DNA from: Mauremys mutica
Taxonomy: Eukaryota > Chordata > Testudines > Geoemydidae
Direction: 5' to 3'
Assembly: GCF_020497125.1 (NCBI RefSeq)
Contig: NC_059087.1
Coordinates: 14,417,925-14,481,924, forward strand
Length of the DNA stretch: 64,000 nucleotides
The position numbers and the translations under genes were made by a program. The notes under the pieces were generated by a model. That model worked only from the letters and a program-made list of their open reading frames with translations. It made no database searches and was not told where the DNA came from. Positions 11,177 to 22,205 of this stretch are shown here, piece after piece (the first letter of the stretch is position 1; every line of letters starts with the position of its first letter).

Positions 11177-12030
11177 TGTCATAACTATAAAGGGAAGGGA
11201 ACAGCCCTCCTGTGTACAATACTATAAAATCCCTCATGGCCAGAGACACCAAAATCCTTTTACCTGTAAAGGGTTAAGAAGCTCAGGAAACCTGGCTGAC
11301 ACCTGACCCAAAGGACCAATAAGGGGACAAGATACTTTCAAATCTTGGTGGGGGGAAGTCTTTTGTTTGTGCTCTTTGTTTTGGGGGTTGTTCGCTCTTG
11401 GGACTAAGAGGGACCAGACATCAATCCAGGCTCTCCAAACCTTTCTGAACCAGTCTCTCATATTTCAAACTTGTAAGTAACAGCCAGGCAAGGCGTGTTA
11501 GCCTTATTTTTGTTTTCTCAACTTGTAAATGTTCCTTTTTGCTGAGAGGATTTTACCTCCGTTTGCTGTAACTTTGAACCTAAGGCTAGAGCGGGTTCCT
11601 CTGGGCTATATGAATCTGATTACTCTGTAAAGTATTTTCCATCCTGATTTTACAGAGATGATTTTTACCTTTCTTTCTTTAATTAAAAGCTTTCTTTTTA
11701 AGAACCTGATTGATTTTTCCTTGTTTTAAGATCCAAGGGGATTGGATCTGGACTCACCAGGAATTGGTGGGGGAAAGGAGGGGGGAGGGTTAAATTCTCC
11801 TTGTGTTAAGATCCAAGGGGTTGGATCGGTGTTCACCAGGAACTTGGTGAAAAAGCCTCTCAAGGCTACCCAGGGAGGGGAAGGTTTTGGGAGGAAAGGG
11901 GGTGTTCCAGACTGAGGAATCTGGATGGTGGCAGCAAACCCAGATCTAAGCTGGTAGTTAAGCTTAGAAGTGTTTATGCAGGTCCCCACATCTGTACCCT
12001 AAAGTTCAGAGTGGGGGAGGAACCTTGACA
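11177..12030 (+). mobile_element. 854-bp solo LTR of an endogenous retrovirus/LTR element
   Basis: The segment starts TGTCATAACT and ends AACCTTGACA, giving TG...CA ends with a TGTCA/TGACA inverted repeat. Flanking 5-mers are ACCCC (11172-11176) and ACCTC (12031-12035), one mismatch, as expected for a retroviral 5-bp duplication. A TATA-like ACTATAAAATCC lies near 11220-11231, an ATTAAA signal near 11682, and two 'TTAAGATCCAAGGGGTTGGATC'-type blocks form a local tandem duplication (11727-11750 and 11808-11828). No internal genes or second LTR are present, so it is a solo LTR from recombination. Strand is inferred from the promoter and polyadenylation order. Confidence 0.8.
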
Positions 12031-12035
12031 ACCTC

Positions 12036-13913
12036 TTAAGCGCCTTCTGAGCTACATAAAGTCATTAAACACCAACAAGCAAAAAAACTTCCAAAGAGCA
12101 TCCTCCATTGTTGGAGGAACCTGATGGGAGCCATTGTGAGCAAGAGTAACATCATTTAATGAATATTCATTACATTAACATTCTCCCCCGCAGCCTTCAT
12201 TCTCATCAGCAGCGAGTGCCGCAGTAAAAGATGTAAGCAGAATAGCTTTAAATGGCTTTTAATGTTCTCAGGGCTCCTGGTGTCTCATTTGGTTCAGGCA
12301 GCCTGGATTCTCTTGAAAATGGAGCGGGCCATAAAGTGGTGGCGTAAGCGTCACAATTCTTTACCTCCAGCGTAAATACATTCCAGAAATAAAAGCCAGG
12401 GGACATGTTTGCGTGGAATGTAGATAACGCTGAGATTGAAACGAGCGATCATCCTTGAAATGGGGGACAGCAGGGCCCCAGTGTTGCACCCAGCACATCC
12501 CTTGTGCAATGGGATGCTCAGGGAGGGATTCTAGCTCTCCTTGGGCTGCTCCAGTTCATCCAATGGTCCCAGAGTAGGGCCGTGCAGACATGGCACAATC
12601 CAGACTTTTGTGAGTTTTAAAATAAGGTGTCTCCGAGCTACTAGAACGATCCTCAATTACCCTTTTTATCCTACAATTTAACTGCAAGTAAAGAAAAGCT
12701 TCTTCCTAGATTCAAGCTAAAAGTAATTTTGGGGTGAGGAAAGAAATTACAGGCTGTGTTATGTGCACCACCCCAGGGAACTATTAGCAGCTTATGAAAA
12801 GAGCCGATAGTTAGAAAGCTATATAGGGCATGTAGATTTAGTTTAATCTTACATTGTTTCAAGTCCTTTCTTAGTACTTGTCCACTTGTTCCTGCTGTTT
12901 TGGCCAATTTAGCTTTACTATTGATACCCATGCTAGCAAACAACCGTGTCTGAGTATTTTGCTGGAATACTTAAATGAACATTAAAAAAATAGTCCTAGT
13001 TTGGATTTAATGCTGATTCATGTACTCTGGCTCCCATGAAGATGTTTTGTTTTGATTCTCAAAATGGCTTCATTTTTTATTTTTTTAAAAAGCCTGCCAA
13101 ACCAGTTACTGATTGGATAATGCATCTGGTTCACGATGCATTTAAGTGCACTAGACACTGTGGAAAGGAAAATAACTGATACATTTTTAATACTAATGTA
13201 TTGTGAAGCATTTAAATATGCACTCGGGTTCACGGCCTGAGCAGAATGTGCAAGGGAAAAGGTGACATTATAGGAAAGCTAAATCAGAACCCATCACTAC
13301 ATTAAAGACAATGATTTCTGAGAGAAGGGTTGTCTCATAAAACCCCCCACTAATAATTTATCTGAGCTGCAGGCTTCAGTGCCAGGTATAAGCATAATTT
13401 ATTCATGTTCGTAATGTTTTGTTTCCGACCCGCTGAAATGTTTGAAGGAACTATAGATGCCAAGGATAACTATAGAAAACAGCTCTATGGGGCAAGCTAA
13501 AGGAGAATAAAGCTGATTGATAGAGGGGTGAAAAAAGGTCACCCGATAAATTCTAAAGAGCCTCTTGACCTTTTGTGACCACAATTTTGTCAGGTGGACT
13601 TCTTGATTTGTCCCCAGGCTTGAATGCTCCGATTGTTTAATGTCTTGATGGGGTGGTTATTAATAGTAGTAGTATAGTGACGCCTAAATACTTCAAAAAT
13701 CAGCCCTATTGTGTTAGGCACTGTGCATTATTGAAGCCTTTTCTCCTGAATCCCAGCCCAGAACCTAAGCCACAAGACCTGAATGTTCAATTTGCACCAG
13801 CTCAGAAGCATACCCGAATGTGAAAACAGCGTGCCATCAACCTGTCAGGGTCGGCCTGCCAGGAGAAAATATACTGGTTGCACAAGAGTCATCTGCCCTC
13901 AAACAAGCTTCTC
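12036..13913. other. unique DNA with a candidate conserved non-coding element at about 12110-12460
   Basis: 12110-12460 has features I associate with deeply conserved vertebrate enhancers: AACATCATTTAATGAATATTC, TGGCTTTTAATGTTC, CATTCCAGAAATAAAAGCC and few repeats or runs. This is inference from composition, without an alignment. The rest (12460-13913) holds no recognised gene or repeat. Confidence 0.28.
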
Positions 13914-13985
13914 TCAGGGCCAGATTCTGCTGCCCTTACTCAAACTCCTCCTCACTACTTTCAGTAGAACTATTCATGGAATAAC
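13914..13985. repeat. palindromic interspersed repeat fragment
   Basis: Begins CAGGGCCAGATTCTGCTGCC and continues CTTACTC...CAGTAGAACTATTCATGGAATAA. This matches the outer part of the palindromic family (GGCCAGATTCTG...TTACTC). Confidence 0.5.
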
Positions 13986-14060
13986 ATGCGTGTCAGCCTC
14001 TAAGGACAGTATGCTTGGGCCTATAACTAGGAGGTCCTTTTAAACACTCGTAAGGACAAT

Positions 14061-14970
14061 TGTGACAGTGCAAATTGCCACTGGAAACAGAGAAAGCTAA
14101 GAAATAAAACCCTGGAAGGGTTAATTCAAAGAGACATTAAAAAGCCTTCCTGAGATATAAAGTCTCCAAGGGAAGAGGAACAAGAGACAAGCTGCAGAGC
14201 TACCATCTTCCATTTGGTCTAGAGAACAGAGACTAAGAGGGCATTCTTACCTTAGGGCAGTGTTTTTTGATAGTTTTCTCTGGAAGCAGGAGAAGACACA
14301 GCATCTGCTTGACTCCAGGTTAGAGCCCTGAAAGGGTGTGGTAAGTGGCGGTATTTATACTTTTATACAGCACCACCTGGAGCTAGAATGCAGGACTGCA
14401 AGGAAAACAGCCCTGGAACTTCCCAGTGAAGAGTGGAAAACTGTCAAATATTAGTTAGCTTGGTTTGTTCTGATTTTATTTGTTTCCCTTGGATGGTTTG
14501 TTATTGGTGGCCTCTTCTTCCAATCCAGAGCAAATAAGGTGGAATATTTTGGCTTTTTATCCCTTTTTTAAAAAAAAAAATTTTTACACACACACACACA
14601 CACACACACAAAATGGAGGGGGAGGGGAATAACACTGAGGTGGAGGGAAATGACTGGATGGAACCAAGAGGGGGTGGAGCTGAGGAACTATAAAGCTGCT
14701 CTCCTGGGCACAGCAACTCAGTACTTAATGAAGCTTGCATCTCACCACAAGGATTTTTTACCTGATTCTGTCTGGCCTTTAGAAGTAGATTTTATGTAGT
14801 AGAGATGATTTCCCACCATTATTGTTAGTGGAATTTTGTGAGTCAAATTAATGGATTCCTTGGGGGATCTTGTATTAAAGCACTTTATTTTTGATATTTA
14901 CAATGGACTCGGTTTCTTTCTGCCCCCTCTCGCTCTCCCCTGATTCTGTGAGGCTGTGACCCATCTCGCT
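14061..14970 (+). mobile_element. possible LTR (low confidence)
   Basis: TGTGACAGTG at 14061 could be an LTR start. GAACTATAAAGC near 14684 could be a TATA box and GTATTAAAG near 14872 a polyadenylation signal, in the right order for U3-R-U5. The end near 14960 (GGCTGTGACCCA) is not secure, and no 5-bp duplication was found. A (CA)n tract interrupts it. An alternative is unrelated intergenic DNA with chance motifs. Confidence 0.3.
14586..14611. repeat. (AC)n microsatellite
   Basis: Thirteen AC units, preceded by runs of A and T. Confidence 0.95.
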
Positions 14971-15084
14971 CATCCTGCAATTTTGCTATGATAATGAAAC
15001 TAACTTCTGTTCTTGAAGTAAACTGCTGGGAGCAATGTGACAGCACAGGGATCAGTGAGGAAAAACAACTAATGTGTAAAGTAT

Positions 15085-15112
15085 GGAGAGAGAGGGGGAG
15101 AGAGAGAGAGAG
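15085..15112. repeat. (GA)n microsatellite, interrupted
   Basis: GAGAGAGAG, a short G run, then GAGAGAGAGAGAG. Confidence 0.85.
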
Positions 15113-15244
15113 TTTATCCCAAGTAAATTGTCTGAGGCACTGTATGATGCGGAGTGCCGGAGTTATTCTTGTAGATGGAGTAGGATTCCATGCACTGCTC
15201 TCACTATCTCATACATGGATGAATTTAGCAGATTTCCCTGCTGT

Positions 15245-15350
15245 CTCTGGAAAACAGATAGGCTAGGTTCTGATTTTGATCAGATCTGCAGTCACTCCAG
15301 TGGACTGGAGATTATCATCAGCCCAATTGACCACACTGTTCAAGTGGTGT
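15245..15350. repeat. palindromic repeat fragment
   Basis: 'TTCTGATTTTGATCAGATCTGCAG...CCAGTGGACTGGAG...CCCAATTGACCACACTG' resembles the seasonally common GATTCTG/CAATTGACC family; diverged. Flanking 15360-16540 holds no recognised gene. Confidence 0.3.
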
Positions 15351-16109
15351 TAAACCAATGATGCAGTGAACTGTTTCTTTAGGATAGTGGTGCAAAATCA
15401 AGTCTCTGTGATTGTCAAATCTGCCTTTAACACCAGGCCTACAATGTGGTGGAGTGGCACTCTACCCCACCGCCTGGATGGACTGGTGTTAATCAGCAAG
15501 TTACTTTAGGGTTATATTGTGCCTCCAGACATAGCCTTCAGCAAAGAGCGATGTGTAAATTGCACTGCCTCACGAGAAGCTCTAGTTGGCACTGTGATGC
15601 TAAGGTGCCCCTCTGAGACACAATGTGTCCCATCATTCCCTTGAACTCCATCAGATGTAACTACCACAGCCCTTGAAAGAGTGCCATTTATTTTTCCTCG
15701 TTTACATCTGGCTGGCTAAGCTACCCAAAGGTTCCCCACTTCCTAACACTTCTATGGCTGCCTACCTGCACAGTTGCTTGCAGTGAGACTGGGTTATGTT
15801 CCAGACCTGGACACAATATCTTACTGAGACAAGCAAATGGAAACAGGTGGTAAAGAAATCCTACTCCCCTGTTTGGGTAAGACAAGGGACAAACTTAACC
15901 CTGGTGGCGTAATATTAATTCTTTGTTTTGGTGCCTTTCTTCATTTCCAGGGACTTCAGATACACAGAAGAGTTAGTTGCAGTTGCTAGCACCGATAGAA
16001 TATAAACGGCTTGCAAAAAAAGAGAAAAAGGGGGGTGGGGGAATAGTAGGGAAGCATCTGGCTCTGTAGTGGCATTTCCATTCAGTTGCTGAATCGGGCA
16101 ACATCCTCA

Positions 16110-16340
16110 GATTAGTTCTGTCACTATTTGGAACACACGGCCTCTATGCTATTGATTTTTAAGATGATGAGCTAATTTGTGCAGTCCTTTGCCATTTACG
16201 ATCTATTAGCTGAAGCCATTATCAGCTATTCTGTGATGTTTGGAAATCCATAAACTATAGAAACAAGCTGTCATAAAAAAACCCGAGAAAGCTGGAGCTG
16301 CCTTTGTTGTGCTGGCCATTGTTAGTTACTATTAAACCAT
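16110..16340. other. candidate conserved non-coding element
   Basis: TGATGAGCTAATTTGTGCAG, CGATCTATTAGCTGAAGCC and ATTATCAGCTATTCTGTGATG occur in non-repetitive sequence with several homeodomain-type TAAT/ATTA cores. The call is by composition only. Confidence 0.27.
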
Positions 16341-16544
16341 TCAAGAGTGAGTTTTCCCATGAACTCACGTATCAAGTGGCTTTTACTCAGTTGTCCATTT
16401 AAATACATTCTCATACTTAAACACGGCTATGAAGTAAAGATTAATCTTTGACAAAATAATACTGAGGATTTTTCAGCTGTAGATTTCACTTAAAGCACTT
16501 GCTTTACAAAGAGGATAAATCTCCTTCTGCTTTCCCCCAACCCG

Positions 16545-16672
16545 CATTTTAAAGGTGGGGAAACTGAGGCACAGGTGCCCACAGTCACCCAAGAATACAG
16601 CCAGGAAAAGAACCTACATCTTCTGAGTCCCAGTACAATACCTGCTCCATGGGGCCACACTACTCAAAAGGC
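16545..16672 (-). repeat. MIR-like fragment
   Basis: AAGGTGGGGAAACTGAGGCA followed by CACAG...AGTCACCCAAG and 'CTGAGTCCCAGT' is the complement of the MIR core and 3' region. Strongly diverged. Confidence 0.6.
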
Positions 16673-16740
16673 CACAATATCCTGGAAATGCACACTTTGG
16701 ATAAGTTTTTCAGTTACGGCCTATTTCATACTGAGTAGTT

Positions 16741-16855
16741 CAAATCCACACCCTTAGAATGCCAACTCTTTGGGGCTGTGACTGTGTCTTTTGTACGGAT
16801 CTGGTGCCCAGTATACTTTTGAATCCTCAATGAATATATAGCAAAGGTAATATTC
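16741..16855 (+). repeat. amniote CORE-SINE-like 3' fragment
   Basis: Contains AACTCTTTGGGGCTGTGACT, GTGTCTTTTGTACGGATCTG and TGCCCAGTATAC. This matches the 'CTTGGGGCAGGGACTGTCTTTTTGT...GTACAGCGCCTAGCAC' type repeat, which recurs in the opposite orientation near 46.6, 56.8 and 59.3 kb. Confidence 0.55.
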
Positions 16856-17409
16856 CTGTGGATACTGAATGTCAGGAAAATTCTGTTAAACATATTCACT
16901 AAAGAATGTGCTGACTCACACTTAGAAGGGAAAGTGAAAATGAAATCAATCACTGATGCTCCACAAAGCAATGACAATCAGTCACCTTCTGTGTCTCCGC
17001 ACCACTGAAAGAGATTGCAGAGGTCCACCTCCGATCCAGATGTTGCAAAGGCTTCTGATGTTGCTTAATTTTCTGCCCTGTGGGTTAGTCCTTTTGAAAT
17101 CGATTGGACTCCATGCAGTGTGTAAAGTTAAACACATTCATAAGTCTTTGCAAAGTGAGGTTGTATAGTGGAAATTGCATCATCACAACTCTGCATCACC
17201 ACACACAGATGCAGTATCATGATACAAATATCACAATGCAATGTTGGGACATCACCCTAGCACCCTCCCCAAATGTAGCCTTTTGACTAGGGTGCAGTGT
17301 GAGAAAACTTGACTGCCCACCTGCACGTGACAGGACATTTGAACAGCCCACTAACACATTCTGCCAAATAGTCATTTTGATTTGTGCGCTCCCAGCGACC
17401 AAAGCCAGC

Positions 17410-17888
17410 AATATGGAGAAGGCACCTTTTAAAGAACTTCTCTTGCTTGTGCTTTCACTCCTGTGTCAGAAAACAGGCAGAGCTTCCATAAGACGCTAGT
17501 GGACATTTCAGCAGCATCTTCTGACCCACCAAAGGCACTTGACAAAACTTATGATGGAGCAGGAAGAGGCAGAAGACACAGACATGACAGATTCAAACTG
17601 GTTGATGCTGCTCATGACACTGGGTATAGCTGCTGATGCCCACTACATTGGAGCAGGACCACAAGTGCAGTCTGGTGGGATCACGGCATCATGCAGACCT
17701 GGGATGACCAGCAGTGGTTCCAGAACTTTCTCATGAAGAAAGCTAAATTTCTGAAGCTTTCCCTTGCTTCCACATTTGCCATGCACTTGGCACTGAGGGA
17801 GAGGGGTGGAGGCATTTATGGGGGAAGGGGTCATTATGGAGGACTACAAGGGTCAATGTTGTCCAGCCCAGTTATTCATAGAGCCTGA
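17410..17888 (+). pseudogene. Harbinger-type nuclease, N-terminal remnant
   Basis: In pieces of different frames this reads KAPFKELLLLVLSLLCQ, then IMQTWDDQQWFQNFLMKKAK (from about 17687), and KFLKLSLASTFAMHLAL. The WDDQQWxxNFxMxKxxF pattern is what I recall from the region before the catalytic core in reptile Harbinger nucleases. A functional protein would be a nuclear DDE endonuclease of about 350-400 residues. Here no D...D...E core follows, and stop codons and frame changes are present. The stretch 17890-18250 downstream has no recognisable protein. It could instead be a host gene fragment captured by the element. Confidence 0.5.
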
Positions 17889-18258
17889 TTCCATGGGCCA
17901 CCCAATCAGGGAATTTTCCAAGCCGTTTCTGGACTGTATCACATGGTACGACACAGAGAATTCAGGCTGCGGTGTGGATGATGCAGCAGGAGCCAGTTCT
18001 GTTATGGCCATTAGTGATAGCAGCCATTCAAATAGTTCTTGCTGCTAGTGGCATACTATCCACCATTAGTGGATACAAGCTGCTACCCAGGTCTTTTAAT
18101 AACATTTGTATTGGTTCACAGAATGGAAATCCCTCCCATTCCTATATTAATAAACATTAAAAGTGAGCCAGAAGGTTACCAGGTGCTAGGGCAGTTTCTG
18201 TCCCTTCTGTGTCTGCAGCAAGTTGCTCCTCAGGACGGGCATCCACAAGCTCCTCCAA

Positions 18259-18715
18259 TTATGGCTCCAAGATGTGCTGCTGCTGCTGCTTCTTCTGTGG
18301 CAAAGCCTCCTCTGGGACCGGTTTAAGCAACAGAGTCACTTTGCTGGCCTCCCTCGAGGCCTGCTGCTGGTTCCCATCAGTCCCCTTGCTCGATTCTGGG
18401 GCCAGCAGGACGCCATCTTGGCTAAGCAGGTCACCATGCACCACCGTTGGCTCTGTGCTCAGCGCAGTACCCTGCACCTGGTCAAACGTCTCATAAAATA
18501 AGCATGATGTCAGCAAGTTGCCTGAGCTCCGGTTCTGGTCTCTGGTTCTCTTGTACTTTGTCTTGAGCTGCTTAATTCGCTCCCTGCACTGGTCACTGGT
18601 CTGGTAAATTTGAAATGTTGCCAACTTCTATGCTATTTGCTGGTGTGCATGATCACTCCTGGTACTCTTACTAAAGTCCACTGTTTTGCTGACCTCACAC
18701 CAGAGAGTCACCAAA
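18259..18715 (-). pseudogene. Myb/SANT-like (trihelix) DNA-binding protein of the Harbinger element
   Basis: The open segment on the minus strand starts at an internal ATG at 18624. It contains SDQCRERIKQLKTKYKRTRD followed by NRSSGNLLTSCLFYETFDQV, the third-helix part of a Myb_DNA-bind_4 domain (pattern QCRxKxKxLxxxYxxxxDxNxxSG...CxFYxELD). Upstream on the same strand, TLWCEVSKTVDFSK is followed by a stop codon and then the remainder, so the domain is interrupted. A glutamine run encoded by CTG repeats (near 18279-18292) follows at the C-terminus. In Harbinger elements the Myb-like partner brings the nuclease to the transposon ends in the nucleus. The copy is dead unless the stop is bypassed. 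I cannot exclude an MSANTD-like host pseudogene. Confidence 0.6.
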
Positions 18716-19000
18716 ATCTGGCTGTGCGCCCATGACCAGGAAGCAGCGTGCTTTGCAAATGACTTCTTTGCTTAGTCTCCATTGCAAACACGGAAGGGTC
18801 TCTGATGGGGCGTTTACAGCTCATCACTCAGAAAGCAATGGAAAGGTTAAATGCTGACTCGGGGAGCTGCTGCACCACAACAAGAGGGGGTGGCTTCAAT
18901 TTCCCTGGAGTTAATTGGTGATTCTTGGGAAAGAGGACAGAGGAGGTTGGCCCAGAAAGATTGTGGGATACTTTTGACAAACTCCCTGGACCCGGGTCAG

Positions 19001-19177
19001 GGGCTCTGCATCTACACTGCAATGCAAACGGACTTGAACCCCAGGTCCTGGCTTGACTGGGGTTCAAACCCTCCACCCCCACAGGAGCCGTGGACTGTGG
19101 ACCTGAGCCAGCGACTTCGAGATTGTGTGTGTAGACAGAAGGGGGGGTTGGGTTCATGCTGCAGTGTAAACATGCCC
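19001..19177. mobile_element. short inverted-repeat element, Harbinger-like MITE
   Basis: Ends GGGCTCTGCATCTACACTGC and, complemented, GGGCATGTTTACACTGCAGC match over TACACTGCA. Internal CCCCAGGTCCTGG and CTTGAACCCC/GGGTTCAAACC pairs add a hairpin. The TCTACACTGCA motif is shared with elements at 57.2 and 63.2 kb. The 3-bp target duplication is not clear. Confidence 0.6.
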
Positions 19178-20117
19178 TGGTGGTGTGGGATGTAGAACCC
19201 CCAAAAGCTGTATGCACCTCAAGAGCTTCTGGCTGAGAAATCGCTGCTATAAAGGGACCAAATAAAATAAGATTCAACAACAAAGATACTGACAACCTTG
19301 ACAGCAGAGCTTCTTCACAAGCTGTATGGAAACAGCTTCGTAACTCAAGCTGTTTCTGCTCAGTGCTCTTGAGATGATCATCTTTCCAACAGTATAAAAC
19401 CGAGGCAGTCACCCCACAGCATATGCTTCTCAAATAATCAAGACAAGTGCGGGGCACTAAGGGTGTTGTTTGTAAGTTCACTTAAGATTTAACTCGGCAC
19501 ATAGTGAACAGCACTGAGCTCATTTTTCTTTTTAATTAGCCACCATATGCACCTCGATGGGCCCAGACTAACAGAGCTGCTGCTGTCAGCACTTGTCGGG
19601 AGAATGGGTTATTTTAAGCTGCTCAGACAGGTGACGGAGTGGGCACTGAGGCTGACATGGGACAGCATCTACAGAGGATTTACTCATGTGAGGCAGTTAA
19701 CTTCACTGGGGTCTGGGTTTGGAAATAGTCTGGGCCGGGGAAGTTTGTTAAGGAGAAAACAATTCTCAGTGAATTGTAATGAAAGCGTGATTCATTTCAG
19801 GCCCAAGCTGCTGACAGAGTGTACAGGCACTCTGCAATTAGAATAAGGACATTCTGGAGAGGTAGCACAAAGGACCATAGAATGCAGGGCATTACACAAC
19901 CTGTGCAAGGCTGGATTTTTGTATAATTGGAGTGGAAACATGTTGAGATTCATCTTTCCCTCTTAATCCATGCAAAATCAACATACACCCACACGTAAAC
20001 AGTCCCCGGGGGGCGGGGGAGGTATTACAACTAATCACCGTACAGATTTGATCAGAAATATTCAAATGTAAAAAGATCCATCTCAGAGCCTAGCTGGGCA
20101 GATCTGTTCAGTCATGC

Positions 20118-20262
20118 CTTAGTACAACTGGAGTACTTGTGGCACCTTAGAGACTAACAAATTTATTTGAGCATAAGCTTTCGTGGGCTACAGCCCACTT
20201 CATCGGATGCATAGAATGGAACAAGAGTATATATATATATACACATACAGAGAAGATGCCAT
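20118..20262 (-). mobile_element. Penelope-like element terminal fragment
   Basis: On the minus strand this carries a hairpin flanked by GATGAAG and CGAAAGC, followed by AAATAAATTTGTTAGTCTCT and AAGGTGCCACAAGTACTCC. Similar GTTAGTCT...AAGGTGCCAC segments flank the Penelope-like copies at 27.1 and 33.6 kb. It is truncated, with no coding sequence. Confidence 0.65.
20171..20210 (-). ncRNA. hammerhead-ribozyme-like hairpin, subfamily A
   Basis: The minus strand reads ATCCGATGAAG, hairpin GTGGGC/GCCCAC, CGAAAGCTTATGCTC. This has the hammerhead order CUGANGA - stem II - GAAA - very short stem III (GC/GC) - UC cleavage site. One core base departs: C instead of U in CUGAUGA, and an extra A precedes stem II. 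Penelope-like retroelements are known to carry such ribozymes. Probably inactive. Confidence 0.55.
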
Positions 20263-20644
20263 ACAACATCAGTCTCCACACATCTCCTTTGTAAATCTGC
20301 CTATCACCACACGCGGGACTCTTGTTTACCGTGATCCTGTAGCTGTTGAAATCCTGACTCAGAAATTACTCCCTTTTTCAACTGTGATCAATCAGACCTT
20401 CTCCACTTTATATATTTTCACTCAATCCTTACCAAATGCACCGGAGAAGAGATAGGCAGTGCAGCAAGCCCTCAGGCTAACAGATCCAGGCACTGGCAGA
20501 ACTAGCAGGGGAATGAATTCCAAATCAAAGGAGCCCTTATGCAGAACATTCTGCCAGCAGCGCTCTCCCCCTCACAAGGAGGGAGCTTCTCTGTTGATCT
20601 CAACTGTGCTGGTATGGCACAGGGAAAGAGATGGTCAATCTAGT

Positions 20645-20710
20645 AACCAGGGCCCAGATCATCTAAGGTATTTAGGCACCTACATACCTTTGAGAATTTG
20701 GGCCTGGATC
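20645..20710. repeat. palindromic repeat half ('GGGCCCAGATC...TTTGAGAATTTGGGCC')
   Basis: GGCCCAGATCATCTAAGGTA, TTTAGGCACCTACATACCTT, TGAGAATTTGGGCC: the two ends are approximate complements. The same motif style occurs near 29.95-30.15 kb. Confidence 0.5.
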
Positions 20711-21186
20711 CCATGCCATTTAGGGCTTTTTAGGAAAGCAGCAGCCCCAAGCATCAGTTCCTGAGTGGCCTTGACAGGTAGCCCCCCACACGGTGCATTA
20801 CAGCAATCCAACCTGGAGGGGACAATGGCAGGGTTAACTGTACCATGTTCCCAAAGACAGAAGATCACACACTCTTGCCAGGCGCAAAGGAAAGACATCT
20901 CTTGTGGGCACAGTTGCCCCATATGCGCATGCAAGGAGCAGCCCAGAATGTAACATTCGGAAGTCACATCTAGCTGTGTTACCAGTGGCAGTTACACTCT
21001 CTGACTCAGGCTGGTAGTTCTAAATCCCATTGATTTTTCCAGCTGCTGCTGCCTTCAAACCAACAATATTATCTCTGCCCTGTCTGGATGGAGTCACTGA
21101 TCCAGTGGTGAGATGTGTGAGGTCTCACATCACGCCACTGACGACAGTTTGGTGAGCAATTTGGTAGAGACGTTCTAGTGCTCATT

Positions 21187-21262
21187 TTGCTGCTGACCTC
21201 AGTTTCTCCACCATAAAATAGGTACAATAATTATCTACTTCACAGGGGAGGGCTGAGGGTTA
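21187..21262 (+). repeat. MIR fragment
   Basis: TGACCTCAGTTTCTCCACCA, TAAAATAGGTACAATAATTA and TCTACTTCACAGGG follow the MIR core order. Dead and old. Confidence 0.7.
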
Positions 21263-21535
21263 AAAGTCCCAATTCAGGAAGGCATTTAAGCACACAGCCA
21301 ATTTAAGAACTGTGTGTGTAGTCTCACTCATGTCAGTGGGCTTGCTCATGAGCTTAACTTTATTCACATGCTTAAGTACCATGCTGAATTAGGGCCTATA
21401 TGAATTATTCTTTCAGATAAACGTAAGTGCCACGTAGAAATACTGGCCTAAATTCTGCACCAGTGCAGTCAATGGGGGCTGGTAATGGTGTAAATATGAG
21501 CATACTTTGGCCCAGAATCTGATGGAATTTGGAGT
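21258..21535. repeat. two adjacent palindromic repeat copies
   Basis: 21258-21400 contains TCCCAATTCAGGAAGGCATT, TAAGCACA...CTCATGTCAGTGGGCTTGC...CACATGCTTAAGTACC and TGCTGAATTAGGGCC, an inverted structure. 21441-21535 contains CCTAAATTCTGCACCAGTGC, AGTCAATGGGGG and GGCCCAGAATCTGATGG, a second member of the wider family. Confidence 0.6.
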
Positions 21536-22205
21536 TCTCAGGAGATTTGCACTAAGTCTCCTAACTCCTTGTCATAACATCTATGATAACTTTGAACGAT
21601 GTCACTGCTGTAGACATTTGTCGGTGTTATTTTCCCTAGTGTTTTATTTCTCACAGCAAGTGTACCTGGTCAACAAGTATAGGACACTGATCAGTGCTGA
21701 TCAACCACAGGTTCTGTCAGAAATCAGGCCCTTCTGAAACAGTGTCATCTTCAGTCAGGAAGATTAAATGAAACCTGCTTTCCAATAGGCTTAATCTTGT
21801 TACTTTGAATGGAGTATTGATTCCAGCTAATTTCATTAGTACATTTTGAGAGGCACGCTGGCTGGCTGTCATTTTGATAAATGGGAGTCAGTGCATGACT
21901 GAAGGGGGAATATGACTGATATTCATATCTGAGAAGCACCACCTGTCAATTCACCAAGAGAAATAGCACATCTTCTTAATTGAATAAGCAGGGTTGATTA
22001 GATAACATTAATATGGTCTGTGAGTTAGATGAATCATAATCACATTGCACTTTAAAGCAGAGATGGGCCAAATCATTTTAGGAAAATCTGGATACTTCAG
22101 TCCCCGTTTTCTTGTGAGCACTGGAGCTTATTGGTTTGGCCTCCAGCTGAGTAGCATCCACCATTTTGATTTTCAGAAGTACTCTATACCTGAGAGCCCA
22201 ATAGC

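Larger units (their letters stand above)
17290..18780. mobile_element. decayed PIF/Harbinger-like transposon
   Basis: The locus carries remnants of the two genes expected of PIF/Harbinger elements: a nuclease N-terminus on the plus strand (about 17410-17880) and a Myb/SANT-like DNA-binding protein on the minus strand (about 18259-18715). The genes converge, tail to tail. The DDE catalytic core is not visible, so a large internal deletion or rearrangement has occurred. Clear terminal inverted repeats were not located; the right side abuts an inverted-repeat element at 19001-19177. Boundaries are approximate. Confidence 0.58.

Noticed and set aside
14893..14897. ACAAT as right target duplication for an LTR starting at 14061
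   Set aside because: The preceding bases (GATATTT) are not an LTR end; the match is likely chance.
18828..19481. 217-codon minus-strand frame
   Set aside because: It crosses the inverted-repeat element at 19001-19177; no motif. Probably incidental.
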